Notes under the pieces: generated by a model
Seen by the model: the letters and a program-made list of their open reading frames with translations, nothing else
The model's database searches: none
Told to the model about the DNA's origin: nothing
Shown: positions 15,255 through 21,333 of the stretch, in pieces
Position numbering within the stretch: the stretch's first letter is position 1
Layout: each line of letters begins with the position of its first letter
Assembly: GCA_013154225.1 (NCBI GenBank)
Contig: JAADCW010000059.1
Coordinates: 1 to 21,333, forward strand
Source: Chloroflexota bacterium
GTDB lineage: Bacteria > Chloroflexota > Anaerolineae > Anaerolineales > DRMV01
Length of the DNA: 21,333 nt
Reading direction: 5' to 3'
Position numbers and translations under genes: made by a program

Positions 15255-15596
15255 TGGTCACCTTTCTTGAAAAAGCACTCTTAAAAAATAAAACACTGTT
15301 CTCACCAAAGGTTTCTGTCTCTGCCTGGCGCCCGCGCGCTCAGCCAGCCGAGCACAATATAAGGAACGCTCCCCCGATTACAAGAAACACAAAACCTTTA
15401 TGTCATTATAATGGCAAACACTGCCAGCGCCACGCACGAAGGAAGAAGGCTGAGACGCAAATGCACGTGGGGTAAAGCCCGTCCCTGCTCTCACTTTGGC
15501 GCTTTACAACCCCATTCAAAATTGGCATATAATGAGGCCATGCATCTGCCCTGGCATTCCCCACAAGCGCTTTCCTGATGGTAATGGAGGTCACGC
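15255..15596. other. 342-bp divergent intergenic region between the CPBP and SDR genes
   Basis: No gene found on either strand. It contains CATTATAATG (15404-15413), a palindrome that places a TATAAT on both strands, and the SDR promoter at its right end. An A/T-rich stretch at 15280-15300 precedes the CPBP start. No strong hairpin, repeat or RNA gene is visible. Confidence 0.7.
15503..15533 (+). promoter_or_regulatory. Candidate promoter of the SDR gene
   Basis: TTTACA (15503-15508, 5 of 6 to consensus) and TATAAT (15528-15533, perfect) are separated by 19 bp, slightly long. The predicted start near 15540 leaves a leader of about 57 nt. Confidence 0.6.
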
Positions 15597-16373
15597 ATGA
15601 CAACCGCTGATTTACAAGGCAAAGTTGCGATCATCACCGGCGCATCCCGAGGCATTGGCCGCGCCATTGCGGAAGCCTTTGCCGAAGCCGGAGCCGCGGT
15701 GGTGGTTTCCAGCCGCAAACAAGAGGCACTGGAAGAAGTCGCTGAAGCCATCCGTGCCCGGGGCGGCCAAGCCTTGGCCGTGGCCGCGCATACAGGCGAC
15801 ACCGTGGCTGTGGAAACCCTTATCAACCGCACAGTTACCACCTTTGGCGGTATAGACATCCTGGTCAACAACGCGGCCACCAATCCGCACTTTGGGCCGT
15901 TGCTGAGTGCGGAAGAAAGCCACTGGCAAAAAATTCTGGACGTCAACCTGGTAGGCTACTTCCGCACAGCCAAAGCCGCGGTGCCCCACATGCAGGCCCG
16001 CGGCGGCGGGAAGATCATCAACATTGCCTCCATCGCTGGCTTGGTGCCCTTGCAAGGCATGGGGGTTTACAGCACAGCCAAGGCCGGCGTGCTCATGCTC
16101 ACCCAGGCCCTGGCCATCGAACTGGCGCCCGACAACATCCAGGTCAACGCCATTGCCCCAGGCTTTGTCAAAACCCGCTTCAGCAAACCCATTTGGGGCA
16201 ATCCGTCCCTGGCCAAAGACGTCATGCGGCTAATTCCCCAACGGCGCATTGCCGAACCCCAAGACATTGCCCCCCTGGCCTTGTATCTGGCTTCCTCAGC
16301 TTCCGACTTCATGACCGGCGAGGTGCTGGTCATTGACGGCGGCCAACACCTTTCCGCCGGCTGGATTGACTGA
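15597..16373 (+). CDS. Short-chain dehydrogenase/reductase (classical SDR)
   Basis: NAD(P)-dependent oxidoreductase of 258 residues. The cofactor motif TGASRGIG (14-21) and NNAAT (91-95) are intact, as is the catalytic tetrad N117, S145, Y158 and K162 (VYSTAKAG). SSRK after beta-strand 2, with Arg and Lys rather than an acidic residue at its end, suggests NADP(H). The substrate is not readable; the nearest styles are DHRS4-like carbonyl reductases and FabG-like reductases, and the ending HLSAGWID is not typical of FabG. ATG 15597 has GGAGG 6 nt upstream. Transcribed alone, convergent with rimM. Confidence 0.9.
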   Translation: MTTADLQGKVAIITGASRGIGRAIAEAFAEAGAAVVVSSRKQEALEEVAEAIRARGGQALAVAAHTGDTVAVETLINRTVTTFGGIDILVNNAATNPHFGPLLSAEESHWQKILDVNLVGYFRTAKAAVPHMQARGGGKIINIASIAGLVPLQGMGVYSTAKAGVLMLTQALAIELAPDNIQVNAIAPGFVKTRFSKPIWGNPSLAKDVMRLIPQRRIAEPQDIAPLALYLASSASDFMTGEVLVIDGGQHLSAGWID

Positions 16374-16384
16374 CCCACAAGGCA

Positions 16385-16411
16385 ACACAAAAGGGCGCGG
16401 CATTCGCGCCC
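16385..16411 (-). terminator. Intrinsic terminator in the SDR-rimM convergent gap
   Basis: A perfect 7-bp stem, GGGCGCG (16393-16399) with CGCGCCC (16405-16411), and a 5-nt loop. The minus strand continues TTTTGTGT, so it best terminates the rimM operon, 184 bp behind rimM. In the plus direction it lies 19 bp behind the SDR stop but lacks a U-tract. Confidence 0.65.
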
Positions 16412-16594
16412 TGGGGATGCCCTTTGATGGGAAAACGCGCCATTGCGTGCTGGCTACCTGACACAAAAGTTGTGCAACGACTGGAAATCTTGTGAGACGG
16501 GGTTGCATGTTGCGCAAGATGCAAGCGCCAGCGCAACAACAGAGGGGCGGCTTTTTCTCCTCTCTCAGAGGGCGAGGAGAGGCGCTTGCGTGCC

Positions 16595-17173
16595 TCAAGC
16601 CTCACGCAGGCCAGGCAACAGATGCACCCGCATAATGCCGGCCTCGGGGTCAATTTCCAGCACCACTTCTTCGGTGTCGGGCAGTAAAATCTCTGCCCGG
16701 CCATCTTCGGCCTGCACCACAAACACGTCGTTTGCGCCGGTTTCCATAATTTCGGCCACACGGCCTAAAGTTTCGCCTTCGTCGGTCACTACTTTGAGGC
16801 CCAAGATTTGGTGGTAATAAAACTCGCCTTCAGGCAACGAAGGCGCTTCTTCCGCGGGCACAGCCACCACCATGTTGCGGAGCAAGCCCACCTGGTCACG
16901 GTCGTTGTAGCCCTCAAAGGACACCAAAAGCGCATCATTGTGCTGACGCACGCTCCGAATTTGCAAAGGCATCCGTCGGGGGCCTACAAACACCGTGCGG
17001 CCTGCAGCCAACCGCTCGGGGAAGTCGGTGAACACTTCCATCCGAATTTCGCCCCGCACACCATGAGGGCGGCGCAACTGCCCCACAGCCAAATACAGCG
17101 GCTCATCCGAAGAAGAGCCGCTGTGATCTGCGGGTAAACGATAGGAACGGTAAATGCGTTGTTTCTTGCTCAT
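16595..17173 (-). CDS. rimM: Ribosome maturation factor RimM
   Basis: Assists 30S assembly at the S19/16S rRNA 3' domain. After a 25-residue extension, residues 27-105 form the RimM N-terminal barrel (VGQLRRPHGVRGEIRMEVFTD, the family signature), then the PRC-barrel from about 112 (GEFYYHQILGLKVV), with DVFVV and the IDPEAG..RVHLLPGL ending. 192 residues, normal. Its ATG overlaps the khpA stop (ATGA, 4 bp), indicating translational coupling. trmD and rplS, often downstream, are absent; the convergent SDR gene follows. Confidence 0.95.
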   Translation of the reverse strand: MSKKQRIYRSYRLPADHSGSSSDEPLYLAVGQLRRPHGVRGEIRMEVFTDFPERLAAGRTVFVGPRRMPLQIRSVRQHNDALLVSFEGYNDRDQVGLLRNMVVAVPAEEAPSLPEGEFYYHQILGLKVVTDEGETLGRVAEIMETGANDVFVVQAEDGRAEILLPDTEEVVLEIDPEAGIMRVHLLPGLREA

Positions 17174-17406
17174 TGCGGTTCAACAATATCCAGGGTAAAG
17201 CGTTTGCCTTCCTGAGCCGCGGCCACTTCCAACAGGGCGCGAATGGCATTGGCCACACGGCCATGTTTGCCAATCACACGGCCCATATCTTCTTTGGCTA
17301 CCTGCAGTTCCAAATGTACGGTTGCACCGCCGCGCACCTCGGCCACGTGCACCTGCGTTGGGTCGTTGACCAACGAGCGCGCAATATACTCCACCAATTC
17401 CTTCAC
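17170..17406 (-). CDS. khpA: KH-domain RNA-binding protein KhpA
   Basis: A small single-KH protein of 78 residues that binds RNA, in other bacteria as a partner of KhpB/EloR. The GxxG loop is visible as VIGKHGRVA, and it opens with the canonical MKELVEYIARSLV. I choose GTG 17406 because AGGAGG (17418-17413) lies exactly 6 nt upstream; a TTG at 17430 would start 8 codons earlier and read through that SD. It sits between rpsP and rimM, the usual rpsP-ylqC-rimM order, but with an intrinsic terminator ahead of it. Confidence 0.92.
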   Translation of the reverse strand: MKELVEYIARSLVNDPTQVHVAEVRGGATVHLELQVAKEDMGRVIGKHGRVANAIRALLEVAAAQEGKRFTLDIVEPQ

Positions 17407-17433
17407 AACAAGCCTCCTACCACTTGCCAATGG

Positions 17434-17461
17434 AAAAATGCGGGCTTAAGGCCCGCATTTT
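17434..17461 (-). terminator. Intrinsic terminator between rpsP and khpA
   Basis: A perfect 11-bp stem, AAAATGCGGGC (17435-17445) with GCCCGCATTTT (17451-17461), and a 5-nt loop, followed on the minus strand by TTTTTCC. The SD of khpA is only about 15 bp further, so no separate promoter fits in between. It probably limits readthrough from rpsP. Confidence 0.85.
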
Positions 17462-17476
17462 CTCTTGGCTGTCGAA

Positions 17477-17848
17477 TTAAGCCTGCTTCTGAGCACCTTT
17501 GAGCGCGGCTTCCGACGTCTTGGGGTTGCTGTTGAACTTTTCCAGCACCGCGGCAGATTCTTCCATCAGCGCCTCAACCGATTCGCCCTTCTTGAAGCGC
17601 TCATAGCGCTCGTAGAAGCCAATCATGCGGAAGATTTTCTGCACCGCGTCACTGGGCTGAGCGCCCTTCATCAGCCAATCGTACACCCGATCCTCTTTCA
17701 GGGTGACGGTGGGCGGATCTGTGCGCGGGTTGTAGAACCCCAAAATTTCCAAAAAGCGGCCATCACGCTTGGCCTCTTTGTCGGCAGCCACAATACGGTA
17801 ACTGGGCTGATTGCGAGCACCTACACGGCGTAAACGAATGCGAACCAT
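17477..17848 (-). CDS. rpsP: 30S ribosomal protein bS16
   Basis: Small-subunit ribosomal protein needed for 30S assembly. The canonical N-terminus MVRIRLRRVGARNQPSYRIVAAD fixes the start at ATG 17848, and GRFLEILGFYNP and RVYDWLMKGAQPSDAV follow. The body ends near residue 85, after which a charged tail of about 38 residues (rich in Glu, Ala and Lys) extends it to 123. AGGAG lies 11 nt before the ATG, a loose spacing. It is followed by an intrinsic terminator, then khpA and rimM. Confidence 0.96.
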   Translation of the reverse strand: MVRIRLRRVGARNQPSYRIVAADKEAKRDGRFLEILGFYNPRTDPPTVTLKEDRVYDWLMKGAQPSDAVQKIFRMIGFYERYERFKKGESVEALMEESAAVLEKFNSNPKTSEAALKGAQKQA

Positions 17849-17984
17849 GACGTTCGTCTCTCCTTGCGTTGGGATTGAGATGGGGGCTGCGAACACCCCA
17901 CAAGAATGCAATTAAGCGGCCTCAACGCGGGGGGAGAGGGATGACGCGGAAGGACGCGTCGCCGCCCGCAAGCCACGGGGAACA

Positions 17985-17990
17985 ATTTTA
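17985..17990 (-). promoter_or_regulatory. Candidate -10 of rpsP
   Basis: TAAAAT on the minus strand in the 195-bp gap between upp and rpsP, without a clear -35. It would give a leader of about 130 nt. In that leader GACGCG (17943-17948) pairs with CGCGTC (17955-17960), a 6-bp stem with a 6-nt loop. Confidence 0.35.
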
Positions 17991-18043
17991 CCGCATTTTT
18001 TCCAGAACGTGGGAGAAAAATGCACGCGTACCAGGCTTCGGTT

Positions 18044-18670
18044 TCACCCAGTGCCAAACTGTCGGTCGCCCGCGTCGCCCAAACCAGGCAAAATATAGCC
18101 GTTTTCGTTCAAACGCTCATCAATGGCCGCCAAATGGATGGGCACGTCCGGGTGATGCTCCTGCATCAACGCAATGCCCTCGGGCGCGCCAATGATGCCC
18201 ATGAACTTGATGCGCCGCACACCCCAACGCTTGAGAATATCCACCGTGGCAACGGCTGAACCGCCCGTCGCGAGCATGGGGTCGAGCACCAAACACAGCG
18301 AAACCGTGGGTTCCACCGGCAGTTTGTTGTAATATTCCACCGGTCGCAAGGTGCGCTCATCACGATACAGCCCAATGTGCCAAACCTGGGCACCTGGCAT
18401 CAGCGTCCACACGCCTTCCACCATGCCCAACCCCGCCCGCAAAATCGGCACCAGGCCAATTTTGTCGTCCACTTCTGTGCCCTGGGTCGTGGCCAGCGGG
18501 GTTTCCACCTGCTTGGGACGGGTGGGCAAATCGGCAGTGGCTTCGTAAGTCAGCAAGGTGGCGATTTCTCGGATGAGTTCCCGAAAGGTTTTCGGATCGG
18601 TGTTTTTATCGCGCAGCAAAGTTAGTTTGTGCGCCACCAGCGGATGCTGAGAAGGGAAAACATTGTTCAT
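18044..18670 (-). CDS. upp: Uracil phosphoribosyltransferase
   Basis: Pyrimidine salvage: uracil plus PRPP gives UMP and pyrophosphate, in the cytoplasm. 208 residues, the usual length. The PRPP-binding loop is LDPMLATGGSA (129-139), ILRAGLGMVEG (76-86) is the family core, and YILPGLGDAGDRQFGT near the C-terminus is the uracil-binding segment. ATG 18670 has GGAGG 5 nt upstream. Transcribed divergently from pcrA across 86 bp. An 8-bp stem (17993-18000 with 18016-18023) lies behind its stop. Confidence 0.97.
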   Translation of the reverse strand: MNNVFPSQHPLVAHKLTLLRDKNTDPKTFRELIREIATLLTYEATADLPTRPKQVETPLATTQGTEVDDKIGLVPILRAGLGMVEGVWTLMPGAQVWHIGLYRDERTLRPVEYYNKLPVEPTVSLCLVLDPMLATGGSAVATVDILKRWGVRRIKFMGIIGAPEGIALMQEHHPDVPIHLAAIDERLNENGYILPGLGDAGDRQFGTG

Positions 18671-18714
18671 CAGCGCCTCCAGCGTGTTGGGGCAAACGAG
18701 GGGGTCTTTGCTTC

Positions 18715-18720
18715 ATTATA
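18715..18720 (-). promoter_or_regulatory. Candidate -10 of upp
   Basis: Perfect TATAAT on the minus strand, 45 bp before the upp ATG; the start would be near 18708. No good -35 at standard spacing (TTGTAC is 20 bp away). Confidence 0.45.
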
Positions 18721-18741
18721 GCCGCATTCCTGGCAATCGGG

Positions 18742-18747
18742 TACAAT
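18742..18747 (+). promoter_or_regulatory. -10 of pcrA, nearly leaderless
   Basis: TACAAT ends 9 nt before the pcrA ATG, the same hexamer and distance as at atpZ. There is no proper SD (only GGGG 2 nt from the ATG) and no good -35. Confidence 0.5.
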
Positions 18748-18756
18748 AGCGGGGTC

Positions 18757-20907
18757 ATGGATTACCTACTCACCCTCAATCCCCAGCAACGAGAAGCCGT
18801 TACCGCGCCTCCAGGGCCTATTTTGGTGTTGGCTGGTCCTGGGTCGGGCAAAACGCGGGTATTGACCTATCGCGTAGCCTACCTCATCGGCGCGTTAGGG
18901 GTGCGGCCTTTCCACATTTTGGCTGTAACGTTCACCAACAAAGCCGCCCGCGAAATGGAAAACCGCATCATCGCCACCGTGGGCGCGCAGGCGCGCGGGG
19001 TGACCATCGGCACTTTCCATGCCACGTGCGCACGCATTTTGCGCCGCGAAGCCGACCACCTTCCCTTTGACGCCAACTTTGTCATCGCAGACACCGACGA
19101 CCAGCGCCGCTTGATCAAAAACGTGCTCCAGGAACTCAACCTGGACCCCAAACAATACGCGCCCCAAAAGCTCCACGCCGCGATTTCCCGCCTCAAAAAC
19201 GAGGGTATCTTTCCCGAAAACTTCGAGCCTTCATCTTACGGGGAAAAGGTGCTCAAACAGGTTTACGAGGCCTATCAAAACCGCCTGCTGAGTTCCAACT
19301 TGGTGGACTTTGACGACCTTCTGCTGTGGACCCTACACCTCCTCCAAACCGTGCCTGCGGTGCGCCAGCGTTACGCCCGCCGCTTCCAGCACATTTTGGT
19401 GGACGAATTCCAAGACACCAACCTGGTGCAGTACGAATTGGTGCGTTTGCTGGGCTCGCACTACCGCAACATCTTCGTAGTGGGCGACGCGGATCAATCC
19501 ATTTACAGTTGGCGCGGCGCGGATTACCGCAACGTCCTGCGCTTTGAACAAGATTTTCCCGATGCCAAAGTCATCCTCCTGGAGCAAAACTACCGCTCCA
19601 CCCAAACCATCTTAGACGCCGCAATGGCGGTCATCGCGCCCTTGCAAGGGAAACACCGCAAACAACTTTTTACCTCGCGAGGGGCAGGGCAAAAAATCGC
19701 CATTCGCCGCGTGCCCGACGACCGGGAAGAAGCCCGCTATGTGGTGGAAACCATTGCCTCCCTGGTTGCCCGCGGGCAAGCCCAGCCCGGCGATTTTGCC
19801 ATCATGTATCGCATCAACGCACAGTCCCGGGTGCTGGAAGAGGCGTTCCTGCGAGCAGGTCTGCCCTACCGCCTGGTGGGGGCACAGCGGTTTTATGGCC
19901 GCCGTGAGGTCAAAGATGCCCTGGCCTACCTGCGCCTGGCCCACAACCCCGCGGATGAACCCAGCCTGATGCGCGTCATCAACGTCCCGCCTCGGGGCAT
20001 TGGCACCAAAACCATTGCCGCGTTGCGCACGGCCGCACGCCGCGCAGGCCTCGCGCCAGGCACCCTTTTGCTCCACATGGCCGCCGCGCCAGAAGATTAC
20101 CAAAACTTCTTCTCCCCCAGGGCACTGAAGGCCCTTTTGGGCTTTGCTCGTCCCTTAGCCCAGTGGTACGAACTTGCGCTTTCCGTCTCGCCTGCCGACC
20201 TCATGGCCACCATTCTGGCCGACGTGGGCTACAAAGAATACCTCCTCGACGGCACCGAAGAAGGCGAGGAACGCTGGGAAAACGTCCGCGAACTCCACCG
20301 CCTGGCCAGCCGCTACAACGAAGAAGGGCTCTCGGCCTTTTTGGAAGAAGTCACCCTGGTTTCAGACCAAGACACCCTGGAAGACGCGGAAAACACCCCC
20401 ATCCTGCTCACCCTGCACGCGGCAAAAGGGCTGGAATTCCCCCATGTGTTCATTGTGGGGCTGGTGGAAGGTCTGCTCCCCCACAGCCGCGCCTGGGATA
20501 ACGAAGACGAAATGGCTGAGGAACGCCGCCTCTTTTACGTCGGCCTGACTCGGGCAAAAGACCAGGTGTATCTCACCTACCCTGAAATGCGGATGCTCTA
20601 CGGCTATGCCGAACCCGCGGAGCCTTCCCGCTTTTTGGAAGAAATCCCCCCCGAACTCACCACTGGCGACCACCCTGCCCGTGGCACCACCTATTGGCAA
20701 GGCCCCCGCTGGGAACCCGCGCCCGCGGCAGAAACCCGCGAGCCCGAGTTTCATGCAGGCGACAAAGTGCGGCATCCCCGCTGGGGCGAAGGGCTGGTCA
20801 TTGGAAGCCGCATCAAAGACGGCGCAGAACTGGTTGACGTGGCCTTTGAAAGCGTGGGGCTCAAACGCCTGGATGCCGCGCTGGCTCGGCTGGAAAAGAT
20901 AACCTGA
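18757..20907 (+). CDS. pcrA: ATP-dependent DNA helicase PcrA/UvrD
   Basis: Superfamily 1A 3'-5' DNA helicase used in repair, replication fork clearing and recombination control. 716 residues. Motifs in order: Q motif LNPQQREAV (7-15), Walker A AGPGSGKT (26-33), Ia TFTNKAA, motif II VDEFQDTN (215-222), III VVGDADQSIYSWRGA (241-255), IV QNYRST (277-282), V TLHAAKGLEF and VI YVGLTRAK. Residues about 664-716 (FHAGDKVRHPRWGEGLV...) form the Tudor-like C-terminal domain that binds RNA polymerase in PcrA, so I prefer PcrA over Rep. It starts at ATG 18757 with no good SD. Single-gene unit followed by a strong terminator. Confidence 0.95.
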   Translation: MDYLLTLNPQQREAVTAPPGPILVLAGPGSGKTRVLTYRVAYLIGALGVRPFHILAVTFTNKAAREMENRIIATVGAQARGVTIGTFHATCARILRREADHLPFDANFVIADTDDQRRLIKNVLQELNLDPKQYAPQKLHAAISRLKNEGIFPENFEPSSYGEKVLKQVYEAYQNRLLSSNLVDFDDLLLWTLHLLQTVPAVRQRYARRFQHILVDEFQDTNLVQYELVRLLGSHYRNIFVVGDADQSIYSWRGADYRNVLRFEQDFPDAKVILLEQNYRSTQTILDAAMAVIAPLQGKHRKQLFTSRGAGQKIAIRRVPDDREEARYVVETIASLVARGQAQPGDFAIMYRINAQSRVLEEAFLRAGLPYRLVGAQRFYGRREVKDALAYLRLAHNPADEPSLMRVINVPPRGIGTKTIAALRTAARRAGLAPGTLLLHMAAAPEDYQNFFSPRALKALLGFARPLAQWYELALSVSPADLMATILADVGYKEYLLDGTEEGEERWENVRELHRLASRYNEEGLSAFLEEVTLVSDQDTLEDAENTPILLTLHAAKGLEFPHVFIVGLVEGLLPHSRAWDNEDEMAEERRLFYVGLTRAKDQVYLTYPEMRMLYGYAEPAEPSRFLEEIPPELTTGDHPARGTTYWQGPRWEPAPAAETREPEFHAGDKVRHPRWGEGLVIGSRIKDGAELVDVAFESVGLKRLDAALARLEKIT

Positions 20908-20954
20908 ACGCCATCACGCGTCAGGTTGCACAACTTTCCCAACCCAAAGACAGC

Positions 20955-20997
20955 AAACCGCCCCCATCTTTTGTGAAACAAGACGGGGGCGGTTTTT
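20955..20997 (+). terminator. Intrinsic terminator behind pcrA
   Basis: AAACCGCCCCC (20955-20965) pairs perfectly with GGGGGCGGTTT (20985-20995), extended inward by a short TCTT/AAGA stem; TTTTT follows on the plus strand. It also separates pcrA from the convergent racemase gene. Confidence 0.92.
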
Positions 20998-21016
20998 GCC
21001 ATTATCGCCGCTTTGC

Positions 21017-21333
21017 TTACGCCCGCAGGGCTTCGTCCACCGCGGCCTCGGCATGGATGCGGGTAGTATCGAACAAAGGCACGGAAACATCCCCATCTTT
21101 GACCAGCAAGCCAATTTCCGTGCATCCCAAAATGATGCCTTCCGCACCCTGGGCAATCAACCCCTCCATGATGCGGATGTATTCCCGCCGCGAGGATTCC
21201 TTGATGACGCCCACCACCAACTCATCGTAAATCACCCGGTGGATGATTTCCCGATCTTCCTCAGGGGGAACCAGCACCTCTAACCCGTGGCGGCTGGTCA
21301 AACGCCCACGGTAAAAGTCCTCTTCCATGGTAA
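21017..21333 (-). CDS. Aspartate/glutamate racemase family protein, C-terminal part (cut by window edge)
   Basis: Cofactor-independent amino acid racemase of the YgeA/aspartate racemase type. The visible 105 residues begin mid-protein: the frame continues beyond the window through Thr before MEEDFYRGRL, matching the internal TMEEDFY segment of the family, so the ATG at 21328 is not the real start. ILGCTEIGLLV carries the second catalytic cysteine, and PLFDTTRIHAEAAV is the conserved end. The first catalytic cysteine lies outside. Specificity (Asp, Glu or broad) cannot be judged. Convergent with pcrA. Confidence 0.88.
   Translation of the reverse strand, partial: TMEEDFYRGRLTSRHGLEVLVPPEEDREIIHRVIYDELVVGVIKESSRREYIRIMEGLIAQGAEGIILGCTEIGLLVKDGDVSVPLFDTTRIHAEAAVDEALRA

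Noticed and set aside
16508..16538. TGTTGCGC/GCGCAACA stem-loop as terminator of the SDR gene
   Set aside because: Perfect 8-bp stem, but the loop is 15 nt and the nearest T-run on the plus strand starts about 12 nt after the stem, which does not fit an intrinsic terminator.
20901..20926. AACCTGA/TCAGGTT stem at the pcrA stop codon
   Set aside because: 7-bp stem with a 12-nt loop and no U-tract; the strong terminator 30 bp further explains termination.

Overview
The window is a block of mostly housekeeping genes from a bacterium of moderately high G+C (about 60% by eye, not counted). Gene content and order look like Chloroflexota, probably an Anaerolineae-type lineage. The reasons are the short b-delta ATP synthase fusion, the reduced nuo cluster, leaderless-looking promoters and the protein styles. 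That assignment is inference; no marker here proves it. I find no CRISPR array, tRNA, rRNA, transposase or prophage gene.

Layout, left to right. (1) 1-1451, minus strand: the 5' part of murE (cut by the window edge) behind an M29 metallo-aminopeptidase that has its own extended -10 promoter. (2) 1452-1742: intergenic stretch with that promoter, a 24-bp tandem repeat and the terminator of the ATP synthase operon. (3) 1743-4206, minus: an F0-only ATP synthase operon, atpZ-atpB-atpE-atpF/H. The last gene fuses subunit b to the C-terminal domain of delta only, and a strong terminator follows, so the F1 genes must be elsewhere. (4) 4240-12247, minus: a complex I operon nuoA-H-J-K-L-M-N holding all seven membrane-arm subunits and none of the peripheral-arm genes (B, C, D, E, F, G, I). 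It starts at an extended -10 promoter and ends at a strong terminator directly before the atp promoter. (5) 12342-15254, minus: homoserine dehydrogenase, an unrecognised tryptophan-rich protein, and a CPBP-family membrane protease whose gene overlaps the start of the orphan. (6) 15597-16373, plus: a short-chain dehydrogenase. (7) 16385-18670, minus: upp, rpsP, khpA and rimM, with an intrinsic terminator between rpsP and khpA. (8) 18757-20907, plus: a PcrA/UvrD-type helicase with a near-leaderless promoter, then a strong terminator. (9) 21017-21333, minus: the C-terminal half of an aspartate/glutamate racemase.

Functionally the core is an energy-conservation block. The proton-pumping arm of complex I and the proton-driven F0 rotor/stator are encoded side by side but as separate transcription units, both stripped of their soluble catalytic partners. 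Subunit c has H+-type rather than Na+-type ligands, so both complexes probably share a proton circuit. The most interesting points are this membrane-only organisation, the b-delta fusion lacking the delta N-terminal domain, and two promoters (atpZ, pcrA) placed so that the mRNAs should be nearly leaderless. I did not find a clearly new defence or mobile system.
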